Shown one piece after another: positions 55,401 to 64,000 of a DNA stretch of 64,000 bases. Under the pieces are notes generated by a model. The model was not told the origin of the DNA and did not search any database. It was given only the letters and a program-made list of their open reading frames with translations. The stretch lies in assembly GCA_039583875.1 (NCBI GenBank), contig CM077166.1:80350564-80414563 (forward strand), given 5' to 3'. Made by a program: the position numbers and the translations under genes. Origin of the DNA: Platanthera guangdongensis (Eukaryota; Streptophyta; Magnoliopsida; Asparagales; Orchidaceae). Numbering within the stretch: the stretch's first letter is position 1; each line of letters opens with the position of its first letter.

Positions 55401-57486
55401 ATTGTTCTTGACCCAGGTTACCTTGGGTCCTTGGTTTGGCTGAAAAGTAAAACTAGAAATGACTGATAAGGCAAGTTGAGACTTATACCCTAGAGGGTGA
55501 TATCTCCTAGGTGGGATTATCCAATCAGCTACTGGATTAAATGTCTTGTTAGCTGCTTTAAAATTTCTATAGGAGAAATGATTTCTATTTGGTCGTTCTG
55601 GAATCGACGATTTATTGTGAGTTCGTCGACCAGAGTTCGACGAATGGGGATGAGATCGTCGACCTCCACTCAGAGAATGACCATGGTCATTTTCTGCGTC
55701 CCACGTTCGTCGACCTCTGCTCGACGAACCATACACAGTTCATCGATCGCAGTTGGACGAATAATTATTTCTGAAGTTTGCGTTCAGCATTCGTCGATCG
55801 GGGTTCGACGAACTTGCAGGATTTTGTCGATCTGAGTTCGACGAATTCTGCTGAACTTGGTTTTTAACAGCTTTCTTCTGTTTTCTGTTTCTATTATCTA
55901 GGGGATTTGACTTGTTTTCTGACATGGGTTTTTCAATTAGTTTCTCTTTACCCTTAGCAGGGATAAACTTTATGGTAGTAGAAAGTATATTCTTCTTTAT
56001 TATGGGGGGTAAACTTGATGAAGCACCCAAGCCCAGCCTGCCATTTAATCTGGCATTTACTGTGCTTGTGATATCCATCAGTTTGAGGCTTCTCCCATTG
56101 AGAGATTGCTCAAGTTGTTTTTCCTCACATAATTCAGATTTTAACTTGATTATCTGTTCATTAGCTAGTGTCAATTTATCAGTTAGTTTTCTATTTTTTG
56201 TGATGACAGATTCAATGTTTTTTAGTCTAGTCTTCAAGGTTTTTGTTTCTTTCTCTGAGTTTATTAGATCCATGCACATAGTTTTAAATTCTACTTTAAA
56301 TAAGTCAGAATTGAAATCAAAACTAGAAATCACCTGATCAGCCTCTGAGTCTGAGGCACCTTCATCTTCAGAATCCTCTTCTGATCCACAGTTACTTCTG
56401 GAGCCATCTATTGCCATTAGGCACACCTCCTTGGATCTGGCTTCTTCCTCTTCTTCACTGGAGCTGGAGGAGGATGTTTCCTCTTCTGTGTCACTCCAGG
56501 ACTCAGCAACAAATCCTTTGTCTTTCCTTTTATATTTGTTGGAGGAGGGTCTGCTGCTTTGTTTTTTTCTGGAATCCTTGTCCCTGCCCTTGTCCTTTTT
56601 CTGATTCTCTGGGCATTCTGAAATATAGTGCCCAGGCTTTCTGCATCCAAAACACACAACCTCCTTAGTTGGTGTCTTGTCATATTTGGGTTTATCATCC
56701 TGCCTGGATGATTTTCTTCTAAAGTCCTTTCTTGCCATTTTGTAGAATCTTTTGGCAAAAAGACTCATTAACTCTTCCTTGGATGTAGATGTTTCATTGT
56801 CTTCAGAAGCTTTGAAGGCCAAGCTGCGCTCCTTCCTAACTGGGGTAGTTGCCTTCTATTCTACTGCCTCTCTTGATTTGACAAGCTGCTCATATGACTT
56901 CAACTTGCCTAAAAGAGATTCTGTTGAAATCTCATTGAGGCTTCTGGCTTCTTTGATTGGCCAGATTCTGGAATCCCATGAACTGGGGAAACACATCAGT
57001 ATCTTGTCATTCACCTCAGTTAAGGTGATGTCCTTGTCAAGAGTCTTGAGTTCACTGATGATTGAACTTAATCTATTATACATCTCAGCCACAGATTCTG
57101 TCTCATCCTTTTTGAAATTCTCATAGAGAGAAATGAGACTGGATCTCCTATCCTTTCTTTCATCAGCTGAGCCGGCTACCATTTGGTTGAGAGAGTCCCA
57201 AATGGCCTTGGATGAGGTGCACTCAGCCACCTTCTGAAATATGTCATCTGACATTGTTTGGGCCAGAATATTCATAGTCTTTGCATCAGCCATCTTGGCT
57301 TTCTTATAGGCTTCAGTATTGTCTGGCAAACGTTGCAGGAGCTGGAGGAACACCTGTTGAAATGACAGAAAAAATATCCTCATCAATGGAGTTCATATAT
57401 AATCTAATTCTTGCCTTCCAGATGGCAAACTTATTAAGATTGCACACTGGAGGTCTGATGCTTGTATAATCCTTTTTTTGGGTCAT
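55398..57486 (-). pseudogene. gag: B2 gag, broken
   Basis: The start is MTQKKDYTSIRPPVCNLNKFAIWKARIRLYMN at 57486, then the helical core (57386-56856, with CFPSSWDSRIWPIKEARS). A TAG ends REAVE near 56856. A longer open frame (56822-55740) holds KMARKDFRRKSS, the zinc knuckle CFGCRKPGHYISEC, an acidic region, a coiled segment (TDKLTLANEQIIKLKSEL) and SLNGRSLKLMDITSTVNARLNG. It ends in SSNxDRR units encoded by the palindromic DNA repeat, then WIIPPRRYHPLGYKS. A CGA-to-TGA change at about 55740 lies in one repeat unit. A frameshift near 57330 breaks the N-terminal part. Confidence 0.87.
55598..55850 (-). repeat. Family-B palindromic array inside B2 gag
   Basis: TTCGTCGACC / TTCGACGAA pairs, read in the Gag frame as SSNSDR, SSSNPDRR, SSNCDR and SSNSGRR. 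Confidence 0.82.
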
Positions 57487-57662
57487 GTATGTGAGAAGGA
57501 TAAGTTCAATAATAGAATAAAAACAAACAGATCTAACTAAGGGATCTTTGGGTTCAGGTGTTAGCCTATACAACCAATCAGGTATGGTATGTTAACCAAC
57601 CTGGAGCACTGAATTAGTTGAATAGCAACCAACCTGTAAGGTCTGGTAATTTAACCAACCTC

Positions 57663-57674
57663 GCTTTGATACCA
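57663..57674 (-). other. B2 primer-binding site
   Basis: TGGTATCAAAGC on the minus strand, two bases from the LTR start. The leader between it and gag (57487-57662) holds nothing else I recognise. Confidence 0.8.
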
Positions 57675-57676
57675 AT

Positions 57677-59369
57677 TGAAAGTTCAGGAGGTATGCTTGA
57701 TACCACCTGAAGGTGTTAGTTAGATCAGATATACTCTAGAGGGGGGGTGAATAGAGTATGTTGGTGATTTTAAAACTTTTACAACTGTTGTTGTATTTTA
57801 GGTGTGTGTGCAGGGAAGTAAATACAATAAACCAAGATGCACCAACTATCTAATCACAGCACATTCACAGAGCAAGGCCAGAAAACAAAAAGAAAAGAAA
57901 GCAACCAGACGACACAAGAATTTTATAGTGGTTCCCCAAATCTGTGTAGTCCACTCTTCTACCACCCTGGTAGGAATCCACTACAGGAAAGGTTTGATCA
58001 GGTGTCCTGGCACCAATGGGATTTTGATCAGGTTCCCAAAAACCAAACCCTCAAGTCTTTTGGAGGGAGACTTGCAACCAGAATAATTTTGAAGGGAATT
58101 AAAACCCTGTACAGAGGTGGAGTGAGAGGATGATGAGGTCTTCTCTTTCTCAAGTCAAATGAGAAGACTTGTGGATTGTTGTTTAGCAGCTTTGCTCCCC
58201 CTGAGATGTAGAATGAATCAGGAAGAATGCTAGAGCACTGCTTCAGGGTGATAGGTCTTCAAAGACCTAGATTTCCTGGTCGAGAGAAAGTCTCCAGGAA
58301 CTTCTTGTGACTGATATGAATGTATTGTCTTTGAAGTTATCCTGAGTAAAAGTAGATGAAGAAGACTCTTGATATTGATGTAGTGTTCTTCTTCTTCTTT
58401 ATCAGTTTATCTCTAGGCTAAGAATGAATTCCTTTTTCTGTGTTGTCTGAATCACTGTCTGTCTTTTTGTTGTATATCACTGTATTACTGACTCTTTCTG
58501 TATATCTCAAATATCTCATAAGAAACATTCGAATTTTGAATATAGAGCAGTAATGGCAGACGGCCTGGAAAGGAAGCAGCAATTAATTATTTCCCCAACT
58601 GTTTCCATGGGAAAATGGCATGTAATAATCCAGGATTAACTTCGCATTCTAACGGTAGTATTCTGGGAAGAACTGCCATTAAATGTTCAGGAATCAGTGC
58701 CATAGAATGAGATGGGAACGGACGAAGACCTAGTCTGGAATCGTCGACCGAAGAACATAATTCGTCGAACTGATTTTTGAGTTCGTCGAGCTGAGCCTGA
58801 GTTCGTCGAGCTACGCTGAGTTCGTCGAGCTGAGCTGAGTTCGTCGAGCTGACAGTCTTCATTCATTGAACAGACAATCTTCAATATCAGACAATCTTTA
58901 TTCGTTGAGCAGAGAACTAAATTCATCGAGCTGAGAACTGAAGTCATTGACCTGAGAATCTGAGAACTTGAGGTCCAAGTTCGTCGAGCTCAGAAAGTAA
59001 TTCGTCGACCAAAGCTTGAAGTTGGACTTAGAGAAATTCTGAAGTAGTCCTGATAATGCTTGAAGTAGAATCCCGGTGTTCGTCGAACAAAGAACATAGT
59101 TCGTCGAGCTCAGCACTACGAATTATCTCACGATCGTCGAGCACAGAACTCCCTTCGTCGAGCTGAGTTCGACGAACGTCGAACTCATTTCACTTATTCT
59201 GAAAAACTGATAGATATGGAGTTCCTGATGGTCTTGAGGAAGGCTGGTCCATCTGAAGTTGTGATAGAGGACTGTCCTAGACTCTAAGATATAAACTTGA
59301 CCCAGACTATACATGATGAGTCACATCCTAAGTCAGTGGACCTAGCCCAAATCAACTAGGGATCCAACA
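57677..59369 (-). repeat. B2 5' LTR
   Basis: 1693 bp with TG...CA ends, nearly identical to 39013-40710. The family-B array is at 58740-59180. Confidence 0.94.
58740..59180. repeat. Family-B array in U3 (B2 5' LTR)
   Basis: TTCGTCGAGCTGAG-type units. Several positions differ from the left LTR by CpG transitions (for example TTCATCGAGC versus TTCGTCGAGC). Confidence 0.88.
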
Positions 59370-59374
59370 GTATT
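59370..59374. repeat. Target-site duplication of B2, right (GTATT)
   Basis: Pairs with 39008-39012. Confidence 0.93.
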
Positions 59375-59467
59375 GTTGTTGTTGATCTCTTTTCTGTGTA
59401 TCTGTCTTCCTGTATTTTATTAGTTCTCTGTATATTCTATATCTCTTCTTCTGGAAAAGAAAAAACT

Positions 59468-59475
59468 CTTTTATA
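59468..59475 (-). promoter_or_regulatory. TATA box of B1 5' LTR
   Basis: The minus strand reads AGATATAAAAGAG, about 270 bp downstream of the array. B3 has the same sequence context at 63759-63766. Confidence 0.65.
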
Positions 59476-59744
59476 TCTTCAGTCGAATTCTCCTTTTCAA
59501 TTTCATGCCATTAATTGTTGACGCCCTGGAGAATGAAAATCGGATGGAGAGAATATTGCATTAATGGATTTCCCCAACTATCCCATTAAAAACGGCAAGT
59601 AATATTCCTGATGAAGACCATAATCAATGTTGCGACTAACGGCTATATTCAGAGAATATAAGCATTAATTACTCATGAATTACTACTATAGAATAAGGAC
59701 AAAATGAGGGAAAATTCCAAGTCTGGAACTGCACAGCAATCATC

Positions 59745-60108
59745 GACCAGAGAATAGATTTCATCGACCTAAGATCAAAGTTCGTCGACAAGAGAAATCA
59801 TATCCGTCGATCTGGGAATTCTTGTTCGTCGACCTGAGAATCAAGTTCGTCGACCTGAGTTCAGCTAACTGCTTTCTGTGGAAAACTTCCCATTTCTGTG
59901 CTCCATGTTCGTCGAGCTGATAAAATAACTTCGTCGACCTAAGTTCAGAGAAAGTATTCTGGACTTAATGTGTTGAATTTGAACTTCCACAATTCGTTGA
60001 CCTGAGCTCAAATATCGTCAAGCACAACTCAGAGAATTGACTCTGATTTCGTCGAGCTAAGCACGCCTTTCGTCGAGCTGAGTTCGACGAACGTCGAACT
60101 CACTTTTC
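59745..60108. repeat. Family-B array in U3 (B1 5' LTR)
   Basis: TTCGTCGACCTGAG and TTCGTCGAGCTGAG units with CpG-decayed members (ATCATCGACC, TTCGTTGACC). Confidence 0.88.
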
Positions 60109-61109
60109 TGAACTTGATTTCCTTCTAAGTCTTTGAGTCTTCTGCTGTCTTCTGTTGGCTGGTCCAAGTGTGGCTGATTGTAAGAACTTAGCCAAAACTC
60201 TAGGACATAATATCATGACCCTGACTATACATGGTGGGTCAATTATCCTAGTTAGTAAACCTAGCCTAAATCAACTAGGGATCCAACAGACAATCAATGG
60301 CAATCAAGTGTAACATTGTCTCTTCTATCATCTCATGACTGTAATAGTCGAATACTCTATGGTACTCTCAATTTGTGCTTTCGTGGGGCCCACAATTTCG
60401 CTGATCTTTTCTGGCGAGCAATGTTATAGACTACTTGGCGCACCTGTCCTAACTGATCAGCGTAGTTTGTAGCGCGAGGCATGAGAGTAGTGTATTTATC
60501 GTTCCTTCTCAGGATTTTGTGCATTTTTCTCTTTTGTTCCCTTCTAAGGGAACGTGGTTAGTACGCTCTATGTAGGACTACACTCTTGATGTCCTTTCAT
60601 TGGCAGGCGATGCTTAAGGCCCCCGGGGAACACCTGTGGCGCATCCGGCCTTTTTTGGTCATCTTCGGGTGTAAACCTCCTTTTTCATTCTGCCTTCTTA
60701 TAGGTTAATAGGTTAAATCTAACGTATCAAAAGGATTTGCAACATCTTTTTTCCTTATGCTCATCTTATATACTCGGCTTGCATGAAGCTCTATCAGATG
60801 ATGATTAACAATGTCTACTCTTATTGTATGTTTCTAGCGCTAATTAATAGTCAGAGAATCTGGTTCTCTTTATTGACAAACTATTCGGCAGAGGTTAGGT
60901 CAGTTCTTTCATCTTACTGATTGGGATTTAATATTGGAGATATAATATCTAACCACGCAAGAAGATTATTTTCATGGCTTGATCTCTACTTGATTTTGCT
61001 AATTCAGTCAATAGCAGGGTGGATGGATATTCCATTTACAGTTTAATCATATCTATCTTATCGCAATAACGTTTAGCAGAAGATTTATCCAAAAACTCCG
61101 CAGATACTT

Positions 61110-62290
61110 GACTTGATTTTCTTTCATATCTGCTGCTCACTCTTCCTTTTGCAGAGATTGGCATATATTTGCAAGTTCCTTTCAGGTACTTTCAACTTAG
61201 TTTTCTTTCATATCTACTGCTCACTCTTCCTTTTGCAGAGATTGATAGATATTTGCAAGTTCCCTTAAGGTACTTGCAACTTAGTTTTCTTTCATATCTG
61301 CTGCATACTCTTTTCTTGCAAAGATTGGCAGATATTTGCAAGTTTCCTTCAGGTACTTGCAACTTAGTTATCTTTCATATCTGCTGCTTACTATTTTCTT
61401 GCAGAGATTAGTGAATATTTGTAAGTTCCCTTCAGGTACTAGCAACTTAGTTTTCTTTCATATCTGTCGCTTACTCTTTTCTTGCTGAGATTAGCAGATA
61501 CTTGCAAGTTCCCTTCAGCTACTTGCAACTTACTTTTCTTTTATATCTGCCGCTTACTCTTTTCTTGCAGAGATTAGGAGATATTTGCAAGTTACCTTTA
61601 GGTACTTGCAACTTAGTATTCTTACATATCTGCTGCTCACACTTTTCTTGCAGAGATTAGTAGATATTTACAAGTTCACTTCAGGTACTTGCGACTTACT
61701 TTTCTTTCCTATCTGCTGCTCACTCTTCCTCTTGTAGAGATTAACAGATATTTGCAAGCTCCCTTCAGGTACTTGCAACTTAGTTTTATTTCATATCTGC
61801 TGCTTACTCTTTTCTTCCAAAGATTAGCAGATATTTGCAAATTCCCTTTAGGTACTTGCAACTTACTTTTCTTTCATATCTGCTGCTTACTCTTTTCTTG
61901 CAGAGATTAGCAGATATTTGCAAGTTCCCTTCAGGTACTTGCGACTTACTTTTATTTCATATCTGCTACTCACTCTTCCTCTTGTAGAGATTAGCAAATA
62001 TTTTCAAGTACCCTTCAGGTACTTGCAACTTAGTTTTCTTTCATATCTGTCGCTTACGCTTTTCTTGCAGAGATTAGCAGATATTTGCAAGTTCCCCTCA
62101 GGTACTTGGAACTTACTTTTCTTTCATATCTATCACTTACTATTTTCTTACAGAGATTAGCAGATATTTGCAAGTTCCCTTCAAGTACTTGCAACTTACT
62201 TTTCTTTCACATATGATGCTTACTCTTCCTTTTGCAGAGGTTAACAGGTGCTCGCAAGTTTCCTTCAGGTACTTACAAGTCATTTTCCTT
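61110..62290 (+). repeat. 83-bp minisatellite, about 14 units
   Basis: Anchor GCAAGTTCCCTTCAGG recurs at 61171, 61255, 61338, 61421, 61504, 61587, 61670, 61754, 61837, 61920, 62003, 62087, 62170 and 62253. Each unit has a pyrimidine tract ending TTGCAG and, 31 bases on, CAG followed by GTACTTGC, which resemble splice acceptor and donor sites. Confidence 0.93.
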
Positions 62291-62553
62291 TTTTATTTCC
62301 TCTCACCTTTGTTTTGCAGAGACTCAATGGAAGACATTCAAGTCTTCTTCATTTTGCAAAAGCAATTCAGGTACACACAAGATGTGGCTCTTTTCTCCTG
62401 CATTAACTTTTCCTTTACAGGAAAAGGATAAGCATTGGCAAACATTTTTTTGAGGAGAGACTTCAGGTTCTATCTCTCCCTGCATCTTATCGTTTCGAGG
62501 GGAGGATCATGATTTTCGTGGGTCTCCTACTTTTTCGAAGTTCCCTTCGGGAC

Positions 62554-62572
62554 TTAAAAAGTGTGGGGATTA
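62554..62572 (+). other. Putative polypurine tract of D
   Basis: TTAAAAAGTGTGGGGATTA just before TGTTAACCC. A small inverted repeat (AAGTTCCC...GGGACTT) precedes it. Confidence 0.45.
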
Positions 62573-62955
62573 TGTTAACCCAGAAATCAGTGATCCCTTC
62601 CAAGGTAGCCAGCTTGCAAGTCATGGCCTACTCTAGGTTCCCCCTGGAAGTCGCGGCCTGCCTGTCATCCCTTTTTGGGACTGGCGGATAGATTATTCTC
62701 TATGCGCTCAGACCGTGCAGCTAGGGCGGTTTCCCCGGTCTGACCGCCCAGGTCGCACAGCAGCCGTTCATTCTGCAGGGGCCGCAGACTGCTCCCACAA
62801 TCTGACCATACAGGCCTTGCGGTTAGGTCGGGTAACTGCGCAATAGTTTTTTCTATTCAAATAGGTGTGGACTACCCAACTAGGTGGCAAACTCACATTA
62901 CTAACCGCCCAGACCGCTTGGTAACCACATGCTTAGCAGGAGGCGCTGTCTGCTC
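62573..62955 (+). repeat. Putative 3' LTR start of D
   Basis: GC-richer 383-bp segment starting TGTTAACCC and cut by B3. No second copy is in the window, so LTR status cannot be confirmed. Confidence 0.35.
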
Positions 62956-63144
62956 TGTTAGATCCCTAATTGGATTTGGGCTAGGTTCACTAATTAGGAT
63001 GTTTGACCAACAATGTATAGCCAGGGTCATGTCTTTGAGTACTAGAGTTTAGGCTAAGTCATTAGGTTTAACCTTACATGGACCAGCCAGCAGAAGACCT
63101 CAGATTGACTCAAGACTTAGAAGAAATCAAGTTAAGTATATAAG

Positions 63145-63488
63145 TTCGACGTTCATTGAACTCAGCTCGACGATAGTCGTGCTATACTCAATGAACTCAG
63201 AGTTAATTCTCTGAGTTGAGCTCGACGATATTCGAGCTCAGGTCGACGAAGTCTAGAGTTCAGCCTCAACATATTCTTCCATGATTACTTTCGTTGAACT
63301 CAGCTCGACGAAGACAGATTATCATATCGACGAACTTGGAGCGCAGAATAGGCAAGTTATCTCCAGAATGCAGTTCGCTGAGCTCAGGTCGACGAACATG
63401 ATTTCTCAGGTCGATGAACAGGATCACTCAGCTCGACGAACTTTGAGCTCCGGTCGACGAAATCTGTTCAGAGGTCGACGAATTCTGT
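63145..63488. repeat. Family-B array in U3 (B3 LTR)
   Basis: CTCAGCTCGACGAA-type units (reverse of TTCGTCGAGCTGAG), more decayed than in B2. Confidence 0.85.
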
Positions 63489-63758
63489 CCAGCCAGACTT
63501 AGAGTTTTTCCCTCATTTCTGTCCTTATTCCATATTATTTAGCAGTAATTTCCTGAATTAACTAATGCTCATATTCTCTTAATATAGCTGTTATTGGCAG
63601 CATTGATTATGGTTTTCATCAGGTTAATTACTTGCTTAATTTATTGGGACAGTTGGGAAAACTCATAAAGACATTATTCTCCAGCCGATTTTCATTCTCC
63701 AGGCAATCAGCATTCAATGCAGAGAATTCAAAATTCAAATGAGAATTTCGACAAAGAA

Positions 63759-63766
63759 TATAAAAG
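63759..63766 (+). promoter_or_regulatory. TATA box of B3 LTR
   Basis: GAATATAAAAGAGA, about 270 bp downstream of the array, as in B1. Confidence 0.65.
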
Positions 63767-64000
63767 AGATTTTTCTCTTTTCAATCATATAGGTAGTAAT
63801 AGAGATAAACAGATATACAGAAACAGTCTCAGATATTCTCTATGCAGAAAACATCTTGTTTTCACCTTGATCTTTCAGAAGAAGAAGAACAACAAACACA
63901 AAATCAGTCAGAAGTTCTTGGATTACTTCAAGTCAAGGCAGAAGACCTACACCCTGAGCAAGTCTTCAAGTGATTTCTGAAGGAGCCTTGACAACAGCAA

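Larger units (their letters stand above)
39013..59369 (-). mobile_element. B2: family-B SIRE-like element inserted in the B1 LTR
   Basis: LTRs 39013-40710 and 57677-59369, polypurine tract at 40711, primer site at 57663-57674 and GTATT target duplications. Without nested C it is about 11.2 kb. Pol lacks the integrase, and gag, pol and ORF3 carry stops and shifts. It belongs to the same family as B1 and B3. Confidence 0.95.
1..60288 (-). mobile_element. B1: outer SIRE-like Ty1/copia element, interrupted and internally duplicated
   Basis: Read on the minus strand the order is 5' LTR (60288 down to 38314, split by B2), primer site, gag, protease, integrase, RT-RNase H, repeat spacer and ORF3, which runs off the left edge. 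The 3' LTR is therefore outside the window. The order gag-PR-IN-RT-RH is that of Ty1/copia, and the extra ORF after RNase H is typical of the SIRE/Maximus group. Many stops and frameshifts make it non-autonomous. A tandem duplication doubles the gag-to-integrase part with its nested A element. The base after the 5' LTR end starts GACAA (60289-60293), which would be the target duplication, but the partner cannot be checked here. Confidence 0.9.
59375..60288 (-). repeat. B1 5' LTR, right fragment
   Basis: Continues the LTR split at 39012 and ends GGATCCAACA. It holds a TATA box (TATAAAAG, minus, 59468-59475) and the family-B array (59745-60108) in U3. Confidence 0.9.
60289..62955 (+). mobile_element. 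D: putative 3' end of an older plus-strand LTR element
   Basis: The DNA between B1 and B3 has no pol-like frame. 60289-61100 holds nothing I recognise. An 83-bp tandem array follows, then a purine-rich tract TTAAAAAGTGTGGGGA (62554-62569) and TGTTAACCC at 62573, the pattern of a polypurine tract and LTR start. Tandem repeats before the polypurine tract are known in Tat/Ogre-type Ty3/gypsy elements. The assignment is inference. Confidence 0.45.
62956..64000 (+). mobile_element. B3: 5' LTR of a family-B element, runs off right edge
   Basis: TGTTAGATCCCTAATTGG matches the reverse complement of the B1 and B2 LTR ends, so this element faces the other way. It carries the family-B array (63145-63488) and TATA box TATAAAAG (63759-63766). 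The candidate left target duplication is TGCTC (62951-62955), but its partner is outside. Confidence 0.88.

Overview
This is plant nuclear DNA made almost wholly of nested LTR retrotransposons. I recognise no host gene. The evidence for a plant is Ty1/copia polyproteins of the SIRE/Maximus type (long Gag, extra 3' ORF), primer sites matching initiator tRNA-Met and tRNA-Asp, and AT-rich sequence with CpG-to-TpG decay. I cannot name the species.

Layout, outermost first. B1 (1-60288, minus strand, left end outside the window) is an old, broken SIRE-like element. Its gag was hit by a second SIRE-like family, A (13.1 kb, TSD TTGAT). A 16.75-kb block containing B1 gag, all of A, and B1 protease/integrase then duplicated in tandem (4546-21299 and 21303-38066), giving A1 (6871-20002) and A2 (23628-36769). 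The 5' LTR of B1 was split at 39012/59375 by another family-B element, B2 (39013-59369, TSD GTATT). B2 reverse transcriptase was in turn split by C (44904-54098, TSD GAGAC), a non-coding element with 3.08-kb LTRs and a tRNA-Asp primer site. To the right, 60289-62955 looks like the 3' end of an older plus-strand element (D): an 83-bp tandem array, then a polypurine tract and an LTR-like start. D is interrupted at 62956 by the plus-strand LTR of a third family-B element, B3.

How the genes work together. A and B each encode Gag (zinc knuckles), then protease-integrase-RT-RNase H, then a third protein, ORF3. The A2 ORF3 is intact (933 aa). It has a PKKKRK nuclear-localisation motif, a long helical region and no visible membrane segment, so it does not look like an envelope protein. 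Each family carries its own CpG-containing short repeat: GTGTCGACAC in A, TTCGTCGA / TCGACGAA in B. In both families the repeat lies in U3 upstream of the promoter and again between pol and ORF3, ahead of a TATA or TATA-like box. My main hypothesis is a family-specific, self-recognising regulatory or anti-silencing system: ORF3 proteins acting on matched motif arrays. This is inference.

A second notable signal lies in C. A 46-nt stretch of tRNA-Asp (anticodon loop to CCA) is built into the element at a 4-nt microhomology, with a change exactly at position 58, where tRNAs carry m1A. It looks like a fossil of reverse transcription reading through its own primer.
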